A DNA stretch of 64,000 bases, taken from assembly GCF_001428245.1 (NCBI RefSeq), contig NZ_LMRV01000031.1, forward strand, positions 146,886 to 210,885. Direction: 5' to 3'. The translations under genes and the position numbers were made by a program. Below, one piece after another: positions 53,265 to 63,102 of this stretch. The notes below the pieces were generated by a model. It was given only the letters and a program-made list of their open reading frames with translations. It was not told the DNA's origin and did not search any database. This stretch comes from Paenibacillus sp. Soil522. Its GTDB lineage: Bacteria > Bacillota > Bacilli > Paenibacillales > Paenibacillaceae. The first letter of the stretch is position 1, and every line of letters starts with the position of its first letter.

Positions 53265-54710
53265 TTGCGCAAAAATACAGGTGTATTCGCACGTTTGGTA
53301 ATATCGATGCTTTTACCGTTAGTCGTCTATTTCGCGCTGCGGGATACAGAACTGGATAAGAGCATTATTGCGCCTCATGAGCATTTTTATATCGTCAGTC
53401 TCGTTTCCGCACTCTCGTTAGCCCTAGCGATTGCGGTCGGCTTCGTCGCTATTTCGCTTCGCAATATTAAGATTAGCTTTCTATCGTTATCTTATGTATC
53501 GCTATCTGCGATGTTTGTTTTGCATGGCTTGTCGACCCCCGGGTTTCTGATGCACCATTCCGGCATTGCAGGCAGCGCCGCGCAGCTTAGTATTATGCTG
53601 GCTGTCGTCTGGCTATGGCTGTCCTCTCTTTCCATGGACCAGCCTTTGATCAAATGGCTGGCAGAGTGGCAGCGGCTGCTGCTGCCGATATGGACAATTG
53701 CGCTGCTTGCTTTCTGTACGGTCCTTTGGTTTTATCCTAATTTGACTCAATTTCTTCATCTGCTTCAGCTGCCGATGAAATGGATCGCCAGCATCTTCAT
53801 TATCGGCTTAAACGCTTGGACGATTAACCGGTATTTGATGACCTACATATCCTCCCGTTTCCCGCTGCAGTTGGCGATCGTGTACAGCTCGGGCTGGATG
53901 ATTATCGCTCAGATCATTATGGTAAGCAGTCAGAAATGGCATGTAAGCTGGTGGCTGTATCATTTCCTGCTGCTTGCCTCTGTTATTGTGATGGTCACAG
54001 GCATCGTGAACCAATATTTTATCTCGAAATCCATTACGGCCTCTATTAAGCTGATGTTCCGCTCCAATCCGCGAGATTGGATCAACAGCTACATGTCTTC
54101 CAGCGTAAGAGAGCTGGTTATGACGACGGAAGCGCGTGATTCGTATACGGCGGGTCACAACTATCGGGTTGCTTTGTATGCTCTGAAGCTGGGCGAGGAG
54201 CTTTCCTTGACCGCTGCCGATCTGAGAGCCATTGCGCAAGGCGGACTTGTCCATGACGTCGGCAAACTGCGCATACCGGATACGATTCTGAATAAGCCCG
54301 GCAAGCTTACGCCCGATGAGCGGGAAATTATTGAAATGCATCCTTTATCGGGCTATGACCTGTGTAAACGGTTAGGCTTTATGCCGGAGGAGCTTTCCGT
54401 TATACGCTCGCATCATGAGAAATGGGATGGCAGCGGCTATCCCGATCAGCTGGCGGGAGAGCAGATACCGCTCCTCGCGCGGGTGACCGCTGTTGCGGAT
54501 GTGTATGATGCCTTGACCTCTTCGCGTTCCTATCGAAAGGCGATGTCGCATGAGGCGGCTATGGAAATCATCGTAAAAGAGAGCGGGCGGCATTTCGATC
54601 CGCTTTGCGTGCAGGCATGGGTGCGGCTCGTTTCGGAGCAGCCGGGCTTTTTTGAGGAAACATTACGGCACAGTCCGCAGTTCAAGCTGGAAAGGAAGCT
54701 CGCAAGATAG
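53265..54710 (+). CDS. Membrane HD-GYP protein, likely active c-di-GMP phosphodiesterase
   Basis: A 481-residue protein with eight hydrophobic helices (residues 8-260), then an HD-GYP domain. The domain is complete: YTAGHNYRVALYA, LVHDVGKLRIP, MHPLSGYDLCK, SHHEKWDGSGYPDQL and ADVYDALTSSRSYR. The membrane part looks like an MHYT- or 7TM-type sensor but without clear MHYT motifs. It starts with TTG behind TAGGAGGAAT. It ends 110 bp before the aldo/keto reductase gene. Confidence 0.9.
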   Translation: MRKNTGVFARLVISMLLPLVVYFALRDTELDKSIIAPHEHFYIVSLVSALSLALAIAVGFVAISLRNIKISFLSLSYVSLSAMFVLHGLSTPGFLMHHSGIAGSAAQLSIMLAVVWLWLSSLSMDQPLIKWLAEWQRLLLPIWTIALLAFCTVLWFYPNLTQFLHLLQLPMKWIASIFIIGLNAWTINRYLMTYISSRFPLQLAIVYSSGWMIIAQIIMVSSQKWHVSWWLYHFLLLASVIVMVTGIVNQYFISKSITASIKLMFRSNPRDWINSYMSSSVRELVMTTEARDSYTAGHNYRVALYALKLGEELSLTAADLRAIAQGGLVHDVGKLRIPDTILNKPGKLTPDEREIIEMHPLSGYDLCKRLGFMPEELSVIRSHHEKWDGSGYPDQLAGEQIPLLARVTAVADVYDALTSSRSYRKAMSHEAAMEIIVKESGRHFDPLCVQAWVRLVSEQPGFFEETLRHSPQFKLERKLAR

Positions 54711-54824
54711 AATAAGTTTCCATTTGCCAATCTTCAGTTGTACAATAGACGGGGAAGCCTCGTGTTCATCAATAATCGAATCGGGCAATGAGCGTTTCAA
54801 ATAACGGGTTGGGGGATATCGAAC

Positions 54825-55820
54825 ATGACTTATTTGGCGGCTAACAATCGGTATGAGAGCATGAAGTATAATCGCGTCGGGCGCAGCGGCTTGAAACTGC
54901 CCGCAATTTCCCTTGGGCTATGGCATAATTTCGGCGGCGTCGACCGTCTTGAGAATGGGCGGGCTATGGTGCGCCGAGCATTTGATTTGGGGATTACCCA
55001 TTTCGATCTTGCCAATAACTACGGGCCGCCTCCGGGTTCGGCAGAGGAGATGTTCGGGCAAATCCTGAAACAGGATTTCGCCGCATACCGCGACGAGCTT
55101 ATCATATCGACGAAAGCGGGCTACTATATGTGGGAAGGCCCCTATGGCGAATGGGGCTCGCGCAAATATTTGATTTCCAGCCTGGATCAGAGCCTGAAGC
55201 GGATGAACCTGGACTATGTCGATATTTTTTATCACCATCGTCCAGATCCGGAAACGCCGCTCGAGGAGACGATGGCCGCGCTCGATCATGTCGTTCGCCA
55301 AGGAAAGGCGCTCTATGTCGGCGTTTCGAACTATAGCGCGGAGCAAACGGCTCGTGCAGCAGCGATCCTGAAAGAGCTTGGCACGCCGTTCCTGATTCAT
55401 CAGCCATCCTATTCGATGTTCAACCGGTGGATCGAGAATGGCCTGCAGGACGTGCTGGAGCAGGAAGGCATTGGCTCCATCGTATTTTCTCCGCTAGCCG
55501 GAGGCGTGCTGACTAACCGTTATTTAAACGGCGTTCCTGCCGATTCGCGCGCCGGAGGCCCAAGCGTGTTCCTTAAGGCCGATCAAATTACGGACAGCAA
55601 GCTGAACAAAGTCAGGTTGCTGAATGAGCTTGCTCAGGGACGCGGGCAATCGCTCGCCCAAATGTCTCTTGCATGGGTATTGAGAGGCGGAAAAGTAACC
55701 TCGGCATTAATCGGCGCAAGCCGCGTAGAGCAAATCGACGACAATGTCGCCGCCTTGAGCCGTCTTGATTTCAGCGATGAAGAGCTTAGCCGGATTGAAT
55801 CGATTCTTGCAGCTGAGTAG
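54825..55820 (+). CDS. Aldo/keto reductase (YghZ/Gpr-like L-glyceraldehyde 3-phosphate reductase)
   Basis: A 331-residue NADPH-dependent TIM barrel. It has HFDLANNYGPPPGSAEEMFG, the catalytic tetrad positions (D in FDLANNY, K in ISTKAGY, H in FYHHRPD) and the cofactor end ALIGASRVEQIDDNV. The pattern is the YghZ/beta-subunit type that reduces glyceraldehyde-3-phosphate and methylglyoxal. Length is normal. A strong terminator follows at 55866. Confidence 0.93.
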   Translation: MTYLAANNRYESMKYNRVGRSGLKLPAISLGLWHNFGGVDRLENGRAMVRRAFDLGITHFDLANNYGPPPGSAEEMFGQILKQDFAAYRDELIISTKAGYYMWEGPYGEWGSRKYLISSLDQSLKRMNLDYVDIFYHHRPDPETPLEETMAALDHVVRQGKALYVGVSNYSAEQTARAAAILKELGTPFLIHQPSYSMFNRWIENGLQDVLEQEGIGSIVFSPLAGGVLTNRYLNGVPADSRAGGPSVFLKADQITDSKLNKVRLLNELAQGRGQSLAQMSLAWVLRGGKVTSALIGASRVEQIDDNVAALSRLDFSDEELSRIESILAAE

Positions 55821-55865
55821 CTGCATGATCATTGCAGGCTGAATGCATTTATACCATTCAAATAG

Positions 55866-55917
55866 AACGCTGGAGCAGCTGTCCGTAGTATCGGCATGCA
55901 TGCTCCAGCGTTTTTTT
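55866..55917 (+). terminator. Strong terminator after the aldo/keto reductase gene
   Basis: AACGCTGGAGCA pairs with TGCTCCAGCGTT, followed by TTTTTTT. Confidence 0.92.
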
Positions 55918-56001
55918 ATTGCCGCTCTATTGGATTAAAGAGGTATAATAGTGTCAATGTTCGACAGATAGAGCTAACGCGGAGCGGAAGGGGAAAACGG
56001 C

Positions 56002-59000
56002 TTGGAAAAAATGTCGTTACGAACAAAAGGCTTGATTTTAATCGTTCTCATTTCGTTCGTCCCGCTGCTATTTGCCGGGGTGTTCAACTATTCTGTCGTG
56101 AAGGAAGCGATTGTTCAATCGGAAATCGGGAAGACAAGCAGCAAGCAGAGCAACCGCGCTAACGATTTGGCATCGTGGATGGCTATCCGCAAGGCGGAGG
56201 TTGTCGTGATGAGCCGTACAGAGGTTGTGCGGTTCGGCACGGAAGCGGAGCGTCTTCACTATTTTGGGCGTGAGCTCGTGCGGGGAGGCTTCATCTATCA
56301 TGCCATCGGGTACATAGATAAGAATGGTCAAAGCTTGAGGACCGATGGCGGACGATTAGACATGAGCGGGGAGTCTTTCTTCCAAGAGGCGGTTAAGGGG
56401 CAGGTTGTCATGACAGACCCGTTTACGCCTTCGTTCTCTGAAACCAAGCAGCTGCTTATTGTCGTGCCTGTTTATGGGGCAACGAATGAATTAAAAGGAC
56501 TCGTTTACGCGTCTATCGGATTTTCGGCCATGCGGCCATTCATTGAATTCGCGGGAGAGCACTCCGTCATTTGCTTGTTTAACGATGAGGGAGATATCCT
56601 TTTTTGCTCTCATTCTGAAGAAACGGTAAGCGCGGGTTTATTTGATAAGTACTCCGTTCTGTTTCCAATTTCCAATAAAATGCTGGACTCGTACGAGGGG
56701 ATGTCGAGGATAAAGGCAGGCGGCAAGTCCTATGCGGTCTTCCACACGAAGGTAAGCGATACGCCATGGCGCTTCGCGCTGCAAGAGCCGGTATCGATGC
56801 TGCAGGAGAAGCTGAAGCCTATCTTATGGCGTATCATTACGACGATTGCCGTCTCAGAGGCGATTATTGTCATCTCTTTCTTTCTCTATTTTGAGCGAAT
56901 CGTTAAGCGTCTGGAACGTATTCTGGGTGTTACGGAGCAGGCTGCGGCCGGACGCTTCGAGGCCGAGCATCTTGAAGCGCTGCCGTATGATGAGATCGGA
57001 CAGCTTGGCCGCTCCGTCAACGGGATGATGGAGCATCTGCAAGAAATGTTTGATCGGCTTGAGGCTATTATTAACCAAAACCAGTATGCGTTTATCGTTC
57101 TTGACGATCAATATAAGGTTTCCTTTTTGAACAAAACGGCGGAAGATATGCTGGGCTACAAGAGTGAGGAGCTGGCCGGTGTTGCTACGCCGCTCTTGTT
57201 CATGGATTTGGATGAAATCCGCTTGGAAGCGGAAAACCTGAGCATCCAGCTCGGAAGGAAGGTTAAACCCGGTCTAGAGGTATTCAAGGAGCTTCGCGGC
57301 GAGAATTTCTCCTATGAGCGGGAATGGACCATTATCCATAAAGACGGCACGCGAATGCCGACGCTGCATAGCTCGAACGGCCTGCGCGACCGCAATGGGC
57401 GGTTCTCAGGCGTCGTCGTTATGGTGCTCGATATTTCCGACCGCAAGCATATGGAGAAGGCGCGAAATCGCTTGCTCGACATTGTAGAATCGGCCAAGGA
57501 TTTAATTGCTTCTGTCAGCGCGAGCGGCAAGGTCGTATATATGAATCGTGCCGGCAGAGAGATGCTGGGCTTGCAGGACGCCGTGGATAGCGAATATACG
57601 GTCGAGCAGCATTCTCATCCGGAAGTGTATTCGGAGCTTGTGAAGGGCGCTGCGCTAGCTAAACAATTCGGATATTGGGAAAGCGGGGCACAATTGCTCA
57701 AGAGCAACGGCGAGGCGCTGCACGTGTCGATGGTCGTCGTTGCGCATAAGAACGAGGATACGGGAGAACTTTTCTTCTCCTGTATCGCCCGCGATATTTC
57801 CGAGCAAAAAATGGTGCAGGAGGAGCTCGTTCGCGCCACGCTCGAAGCGGATGAGGCGAATCAGGCAAAGAGCCGCTTCCTTGCGCTCATGAGCCATGAG
57901 ATTCGGACCCCGCTCAACGGGATTATCGGACTGACGCAATTAATGCGCAAAACGGGGCTCTCTGCCTCGCAACAGGATTACATGGACAAGATGAATACGT
58001 CCTCGGAGACGCTGCTGCGAATCATTAATGATATTTTGGACTTCTCCAAAATCGAAGCGGGCAAGGTCGACATCGAACGTCTGCCGTTCCAGCCGGAGGA
58101 GCTCATGCACCGCATATCCGACCAGCTAAGCGTATTTATGGGCGGTAAGGAACAGTTTGAGTTTATGATTGATACGCCTGAGCATTTGCCGCAGACGATC
58201 ATTGGGGATGCGCTGCGTCTTGAGCAGGTGCTCCTCAACTTGTGTATGAACGCGATCAAATTTACGAATAGAGGACGTGTAAGACTGCAGCTGGAGCTAG
58301 TGGAGGAATCGGATAAAGGGGTAAAAGTACGCTTCAGTATCTCGGATACGGGCATCGGCATGAAAGCGGAGCAGGTGGAGAAGCTATTTAAACCATTTAC
58401 GCAGGCGGACGGCTCAACGACACGGAAGTTTGGCGGCACCGGTCTTGGTCTAGTCATTTCAAAATCTTTGGTCGAGCTGATGGGCGGCAAGCTGGAGGTA
58501 TCCAGTGAAGCGTACGTGGGCAGTCGGTTTTACTTCACGCTGCCGTTCACCGTTATTCATAAATATACGGAGCAGCACAGGAAGGTTCGTCCGGAGCTGA
58601 TCGAGCAGCCTGTTTGGATCGTGGAGGATGACGATGAGATGCGGGACCATTGGAGCAGCACGATCGAATCCTTTGGTTTAACGCCAATACCGTTCCATTC
58701 TTGGAAAATGGCCCGTGACCGCCTCCGCCGCATTGGAGCGGGCGCATTGCCGAAACTCATCGTCTTGGATATGGAAATGCCGGATATGTACGGCGCGGAG
58801 ACCTGGCTTGAGTTCCACCGCGATGCGGAGGCGGCCGGCGTCAAAACCATCGCCATGACGACCTCCTATGGCCGTGATGAAATGATGCAGCTGCCCGCTG
58901 AGCAGAGACCGGTTACGCTGCTGATCAAGCCGATTATGCGAGGAGACATGCTGCGCGCAATTAAAAGCGTCCTTGAACGGAAGGGTTCCGAAGTAAATGA

Positions 59001-59871
59001 GCAGGAAAGCGCTGCTCCCGTTCCGGAGGTTCAGAAGAACGGCGCGGATACACGTATTTTGCTCGCAGAGGACAACAAGATCAACCAGCTGGTCGCGATA
59101 GAGATTTTGAAGGAGCAGGGCTACGAGGTAGGATTGGCGGAAAACGGCGAAGAGGTGCTTCAAAAGGTTGTGGAAGAGCACTGGGATTTAATATTGATGG
59201 ATATTCATATGCCGGTTATGGATGGCTCGGAGGCGGTTCGCCTTATCCGCAACCAGCCGAAATACGATCATATTCCCATTATTGCGGTAACCGCAAACGT
59301 GCTTCGCAACGATCACGAACGTTATTTGAAGCTGGGTATGAATGATGTGGTGACGAAGCCAATCTCTTCCGAGCGGCTACATACGGTCATCTCTTATTGG
59401 CTGAAGCAGGGCAACGAGCTTATAACGAAGCCGGCCGCCAAGCAGGAGCTTCAAGCTGAACCGAATCGTTCCCATACTCCAGACGCAGCAGGCGAAAGTA
59501 CATTGCCTTCCGTTGCCGGCATGGACATGGTGAGTGCGCTTGCGAGAGTTAATGGGAAGCAGCCGATTTTTCAGCATATGATGGAGCAATTTGTGCTCGA
59601 TTATGATTCCTTTGCCGATCAGCTCCGCATGATGGTCAAGCAATCGGAGCTAACAATTGTCAAACGAATGGCTCATACTTTAAAGGGAGCGGCCGGCTAT
59701 TTGTCTGCCTATGAATTGTTAGAGGCCGTATGTGAATTAGAACGTATCGTTAAGCAGCCGGAATTGGAGAAAGAGGAGCTGCAAACGGCCATTGTTCAGG
59801 TAGAGACGACGCTGAAGCGGCTGTTGGAAGGGCTTCGAAATGCGAAGGAAGTATTGGATATTAAAACCTAA
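56002..59871 (+). CDS. Hybrid sensor histidine kinase with Cache, HAMP, two PAS, two receiver and HPt domains
   Basis: A 1289-residue multi-domain kinase. Helices at about 9-29 and 283-305 flank a Cache-type extracellular sensor. HAMP (305-357) and two PAS domains (365-485, 490-610) follow. HisKA has the phospho-histidine in ALMSHEIRTPLNGIIG (near 634), and the HATPase has GTGLGLVISKSLVELMGG (near 815). Receiver 1 (about 870-985) has VEDDDEMRDHW and LIVLDMEMPDM. Receiver 2 (1015-1130) has LAEDNKINQ, LILMDIHMPVMDG and VTKPIS. The HPt domain (1170-1280) contains MAHTLKGAAGYL. It forms a full phosphorelay. Start is TTG behind GGGGAAAA. The response regulator gene lies 100 bp downstream. Confidence 0.93.
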   Translation: MEKMSLRTKGLILIVLISFVPLLFAGVFNYSVVKEAIVQSEIGKTSSKQSNRANDLASWMAIRKAEVVVMSRTEVVRFGTEAERLHYFGRELVRGGFIYHAIGYIDKNGQSLRTDGGRLDMSGESFFQEAVKGQVVMTDPFTPSFSETKQLLIVVPVYGATNELKGLVYASIGFSAMRPFIEFAGEHSVICLFNDEGDILFCSHSEETVSAGLFDKYSVLFPISNKMLDSYEGMSRIKAGGKSYAVFHTKVSDTPWRFALQEPVSMLQEKLKPILWRIITTIAVSEAIIVISFFLYFERIVKRLERILGVTEQAAAGRFEAEHLEALPYDEIGQLGRSVNGMMEHLQEMFDRLEAIINQNQYAFIVLDDQYKVSFLNKTAEDMLGYKSEELAGVATPLLFMDLDEIRLEAENLSIQLGRKVKPGLEVFKELRGENFSYEREWTIIHKDGTRMPTLHSSNGLRDRNGRFSGVVVMVLDISDRKHMEKARNRLLDIVESAKDLIASVSASGKVVYMNRAGREMLGLQDAVDSEYTVEQHSHPEVYSELVKGAALAKQFGYWESGAQLLKSNGEALHVSMVVVAHKNEDTGELFFSCIARDISEQKMVQEELVRATLEADEANQAKSRFLALMSHEIRTPLNGIIGLTQLMRKTGLSASQQDYMDKMNTSSETLLRIINDILDFSKIEAGKVDIERLPFQPEELMHRISDQLSVFMGGKEQFEFMIDTPEHLPQTIIGDALRLEQVLLNLCMNAIKFTNRGRVRLQLELVEESDKGVKVRFSISDTGIGMKAEQVEKLFKPFTQADGSTTRKFGGTGLGLVISKSLVELMGGKLEVSSEAYVGSRFYFTLPFTVIHKYTEQHRKVRPELIEQPVWIVEDDDEMRDHWSSTIESFGLTPIPFHSWKMARDRLRRIGAGALPKLIVLDMEMPDMYGAETWLEFHRDAEAAGVKTIAMTTSYGRDEMMQLPAEQRPVTLLIKPIMRGDMLRAIKSVLERKGSEVNEQESAAPVPEVQKNGADTRILLAEDNKINQLVAIEILKEQGYEVGLAENGEEVLQKVVEEHWDLILMDIHMPVMDGSEAVRLIRNQPKYDHIPIIAVTANVLRNDHERYLKLGMNDVVTKPISSERLHTVISYWLKQGNELITKPAAKQELQAEPNRSHTPDAAGESTLPSVAGMDMVSALARVNGKQPIFQHMMEQFVLDYDSFADQLRMMVKQSELTIVKRMAHTLKGAAGYLSAYELLEAVCELERIVKQPELEKEELQTAIVQVETTLKRLLEGLRNAKEVLDIKT

Positions 59872-59973
59872 CAAATTACTAACAAATTGTTGTCCCTTTA
59901 ATGTCGGTATTGTATAGTAGAGATACAATGTATATTCGACAGAAATCTTCAATCCTCCAAAAGGGTGACAAAA

Positions 59974-60702
59974 ATGTATAAGGTTCTAGTTATTGAAGAT
60001 GACGTCATGATGAGTGATATGCTGTCTATTTATTTATCAGAAGAAGGCTATTCCGTCATGCAAGCTTACAGGGCGGACGAAGGATTGAAGCTCACGTCAG
60101 AGTTTGTTCCTGATCTGGTGCTGCTGGATCTGATCTTGCCCGATTTGGATGGCATGGAAGTATGTGCGCTTATAAGGAAGCGCTCAAACGTACCGATCAT
60201 GATTCTATCTATGAAGAGTGAAGTATCTGAACGGGTTCAGGCTTTGAAAGCCGGAGCGGATGATTACATGTGCAAGCCATTTAGCATGCATGAAATGACA
60301 GCTCGGGTAGAAGCGTTAATTAGACGTTCAAATACCGTTCAGGCAGAAACAATGCAGCAGGTTGCTGCAGAGGTAGAATTGATGGACGATCGTGAACCGA
60401 TCCAACTTGATTTTGAGAGACGCCTATTGCTTGTCCGCGGCAAGCTGGTTGAAACAACCTTCTCGGAGTATGAGCTTATGAAGCTGTTTCTGGCTTATCC
60501 GGGCAAGGTATTCAGCAGGGAAGAACTTATAAATACGATTCGCGGCTTTGACTCCTTCGTGACAGACCGTGCCATCGACGTCCATATTGTCAATCTTCGC
60601 AAGAAGATTGAACAGAATCCTAAGGAACCAAGGCTAATCCGAACGGTTTGGGGATTTGGTTACAAGTATACGGCGCAGCATACAAGCGTAAGCAAAGGCT
60701 GA
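59974..60702 (+). CDS. OmpR/PhoB-family response regulator
   Basis: A 242-residue regulator. The receiver domain (1-120) has VLVIEDDVMMSDM, the phospho-aspartate in LVLLDLILPDLDG and the KPFSMHEM lysine. The winged-helix domain (140-240) has ETTFSEYELMKLFLAYPG, VFSREELI, VTDRAIDVHIVNLRKKI and TVWGFGYKY. It is very likely the output partner of the hybrid kinase upstream, although OmpR-type partners of hybrid kinases are uncommon. Start at ATG 59974 is preferred over GTG 59965. Confidence 0.92.
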   Translation: MYKVLVIEDDVMMSDMLSIYLSEEGYSVMQAYRADEGLKLTSEFVPDLVLLDLILPDLDGMEVCALIRKRSNVPIMILSMKSEVSERVQALKAGADDYMCKPFSMHEMTARVEALIRRSNTVQAETMQQVAAEVELMDDREPIQLDFERRLLLVRGKLVETTFSEYELMKLFLAYPGKVFSREELINTIRGFDSFVTDRAIDVHIVNLRKKIEQNPKEPRLIRTVWGFGYKYTAQHTSVSKG

Positions 60703-60756
60703 ACGCCATACCATTTTAATTTTACTCTGACAAATAAGGCAGCGGCGGCGAAATTT

Positions 60757-60800
60757 AAAAGACCTGACGGGGCACTAGGGATATGCCGTCAGGTCTTTTT
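60757..60800. terminator. Terminator after the response regulator gene
   Basis: AAAAGACCTGACGG pairs with CCGTCAGGTCTTTT, with T-runs for both strands, between convergent genes. Confidence 0.9.
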
Positions 60801-60811
60801 CATATGGCTAT

Positions 60812-61030
60812 TTAACATACTTCAAGATAGAGCTTTGTGCCGTCGTTATACTGGAAAATAGCCACATCGCGCACCATTTCAACGGATTTAATTCTTCTCC
60901 ATTTTTTGCGAAAATCAAAATCCAATTCCAATTCGTACAATTTATGATTAAGCTGTTCTATGGATGCCGATAGTTCGTTAGGGTAGTAGACTGGGACGGA
61001 ACGACTTTTGAAGGTAACGATTTTCATCAT
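60812..61030 (-). CDS. Hypothetical 72-residue protein
   Basis: A small protein with alternating strand/helix character (MKIVTFKSRSVPVYYPNEL, ELDFDFRKKWRRIKS, then LYLEVC). No family recognised and no membrane segment. GGAGGTG precedes the ATG by 9-10 bases, and a terminator separates it from the response regulator, supporting a real gene. Confidence 0.65.
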   Translation of the reverse strand: MMKIVTFKSRSVPVYYPNELSASIEQLNHKLYELELDFDFRKKWRRIKSVEMVRDVAIFQYNDGTKLYLEVC

Positions 61031-61161
61031 TTCCTATAACACCTCCGATCGATTTCCTCCATTCTAACGTAAACCTTTTAGCCTCTCATGAAACTGTCGT
61101 CAGGATATTGTTTATTTTATTTACACTTTTCTAACAAATTCGACATTTTCCGCGCTTTTTT

Positions 61162-61329
61162 TTAGCTGGAATAGCTGCTGTATTTCTTCTTGTAATAGCC
61201 GTGGCCTTGATATGGGCGGTTATGCGGACGATATTGCCCGTTATTGTAATCACTGCTGCTGTAACGGCGACCGTAGCGCTTGCGACCCATGAGCGAGTAT
61301 AACAAACGTTTAAGCAAATGCTTTAGCAT
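61162..61329 (-). CDS. Small basic Tyr/Ser/Gly-rich protein, 55 residues
   Basis: On the minus strand AGGAGG lies 8 bases before an ATG opening a 55-codon frame. The product begins LKHLLKRLLYSLMGRKRYG, an amphipathic basic helix, and then a Tyr/Ser/Asn/Gly-rich tail with KKKYSSYSS at the end. It is too short for routine gene calling but has a perfect ribosome binding site. The composition suggests a small structural protein, perhaps of the spore; no family recognised. Confidence 0.65.
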   Translation of the reverse strand: MLKHLLKRLLYSLMGRKRYGRRYSSSDYNNGQYRPHNRPYQGHGYYKKKYSSYSS

Positions 61330-61533
61330 GATTCTAACCTCCTAAATTTTATTGTGAAAAAATGATTTGAAAGCAATCGCTTATGTTATTGTGAAACAAA
61401 AGGGGCATCGGAAGCGTACGCTTTCATATGACTAATCATACGTATTTTTGTAGTTATGGTTTCTTAATTGCCGACAAATTTCGCTATACAAGGCGATTGA
61501 GGACATCAGACGGCTGCTGGGGGCAAATGAACG

Positions 61534-62415
61534 ATGTGGACTTTTTTCGTGCGCAAGTGTAAGGATATGATTAACCATTGGCGGGATTATCCGCTTCGTA
61601 CCGGCGTGATTTGGCTGGGGCGATACCGGATTGAACGCTTTATCGGAATGGGAAGCTACGGGCAAGCTTATGCGTGCACCGATATCGTAACAAAAAATAA
61701 GGTTTTAATGAAACGCAACATGCCGAGCAAGAAGGAGATTGGCAGACAGCTGCTGGAGAGGGAAAGCATGATTTTGCAGCAGCTGAGTCATCCGCAAATT
61801 CCGAAGTGGATCCGTTACGAGAAGAAAGGCTTTGATGAAGCGCTTCTAATGGAGCTCGTCGATGGCGACAATTTGGAGCACAAAATGATGGAGCAAGGCC
61901 AAATGTATTCTTTACAGGAGACGTTAAGCGTTATAAAGCAGCTTTTGCAGCCTCTTGGTTATTTGCATCAAGCCGGTTATGTCCACCGCGACGTCCGCAT
62001 TCCGAATGTGCTGGAGAAAGGCGGGCGCTTGTATTTGATCGACTATGGGCTCTCCTGCCGCATTGGCGAACAGCTTCCAGAAGCATTGCGTTTAGGTCTG
62101 AAGGAAACGGAGCCGCTTGAAAATAAGGATGGCCATTTGCCAGGCGGCGGTTGGTCCGGTGATAAGCGCCTGATGAGGCGTCCCGTTCCGGAGAGCGACC
62201 TGTACGGACTAGGCCATTTGTTTCTATTCATGATGTATGCAAGCTATGAGTATCATGAAGGGCAGGAGGAGCGCAGCTGGGAAGAGGAGCTGGATCTTCC
62301 GCCGGCGGTGAAGCAGTTCGTGCGCAGGCTTCTCCAGCAAAGCGAGCCGGGCTGGGCGTCCGCTGCGCAGTGCGTGCAGGAGCTGGAGCAGCTTCTGGCT
62401 TCTCTGGCAGAATGA
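61534..62415 (+). CDS. Ser/Thr protein kinase-like protein
   Basis: A 293-residue single kinase domain. The glycine-rich loop is GMGSYGQAYAC, the lysine is in VLMKRN, the catalytic loop HRDVRIPN has D and N, and the metal-binding triad is D-Y-G (LIDYGLSC) instead of D-F-G. The activation and substrate lobes are short (DLYGLGHLFLFMM). It resembles the soluble YbdM-type kinases of Bacilli, without a membrane helix or PASTA repeats. The start at 61534 is uncertain; ATG 61570 is an alternative. Confidence 0.85.
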   Translation: MWTFFVRKCKDMINHWRDYPLRTGVIWLGRYRIERFIGMGSYGQAYACTDIVTKNKVLMKRNMPSKKEIGRQLLERESMILQQLSHPQIPKWIRYEKKGFDEALLMELVDGDNLEHKMMEQGQMYSLQETLSVIKQLLQPLGYLHQAGYVHRDVRIPNVLEKGGRLYLIDYGLSCRIGEQLPEALRLGLKETEPLENKDGHLPGGGWSGDKRLMRRPVPESDLYGLGHLFLFMMYASYEYHEGQEERSWEEELDLPPAVKQFVRRLLQQSEPGWASAAQCVQELEQLLASLAE

Positions 62416-62424
62416 TTGGCTGAA

Positions 62425-63102
62425 TCATAGGGCGCGAAGTATTTCTTTAAGGCTTTCGTTGCTCATTACATAGTATACGATCGCGATGATGGTTAGATGA
62501 AGCGGATAGAAGCTGCGCCATACGATGCGTGGTATTTTTATTTTGTCGGCGCTGCGCATGAAATCGGGCATATAAACGATGAGAACGGTGGCCATTAAGC
62601 TGAAGGCTTGAATAAACCAGCCCTTTACAAAAATACTTACCACATTCAGCGAGAAGTGAAACAGGGTAAACCACTGCGCCTGGGCATAGCGATAAATGAG
62701 CACGAGCAGGACGACATAAGCGCCGTAGCTGAACGGTATAAATTCCAGCAATCCAGCAAAAGAGGCAGCTAACAGGTATTGTAAGAACGGCTTACCGTTC
62801 CATTTATCGAGAAGGCGAAGAAGCAGCAGGCAGACGAATAAAGAGCCCACTGTATTGACTTCAAGCCGATGAAAGGCGAATTGATAAGGCAGCTGCGAGA
62901 GAATCGCGATCCATGCCATTCTCTTCAGGTACCTTTGAATGTCACTCGTGCGAAAATAGCCCAGTACAATCGCGTAGGCATAGAACGGCAGTGCCAGCCG
63001 TCCAATTATTCTCCATACGATGTGGTCAGGAAACCAAACGAGACCGATATGGTCGATAAGCATCGTAACCATAGCTAAAAATTGTATCGGAATCACCTTC
63101 AT
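62425..63102 (-). CDS. TraX family membrane protein
   Basis: A 225-residue protein with seven to eight helices. MLIDHIGLVWFP (acidic D-H motif) opens the first loop, WRIIGRLALPFYAYAIVLGY follows, and FYPLHLTIIAI ends it, all TraX/acetyltransferase-like marks. TraX proteins N-acetylate pilin in conjugation plasmids; chromosomal Firmicute members have unknown substrates. ATG 63102 overlaps the stop of the upstream fragment as ATGA, suggesting translational coupling; GTG 63117 is less likely. Confidence 0.9.
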   Translation of the reverse strand: MKVIPIQFLAMVTMLIDHIGLVWFPDHIVWRIIGRLALPFYAYAIVLGYFRTSDIQRYLKRMAWIAILSQLPYQFAFHRLEVNTVGSLFVCLLLLRLLDKWNGKPFLQYLLAASFAGLLEFIPFSYGAYVVLLVLIYRYAQAQWFTLFHFSLNVVSIFVKGWFIQAFSLMATVLIVYMPDFMRSADKIKIPRIVWRSFYPLHLTIIAIVYYVMSNESLKEILRAL

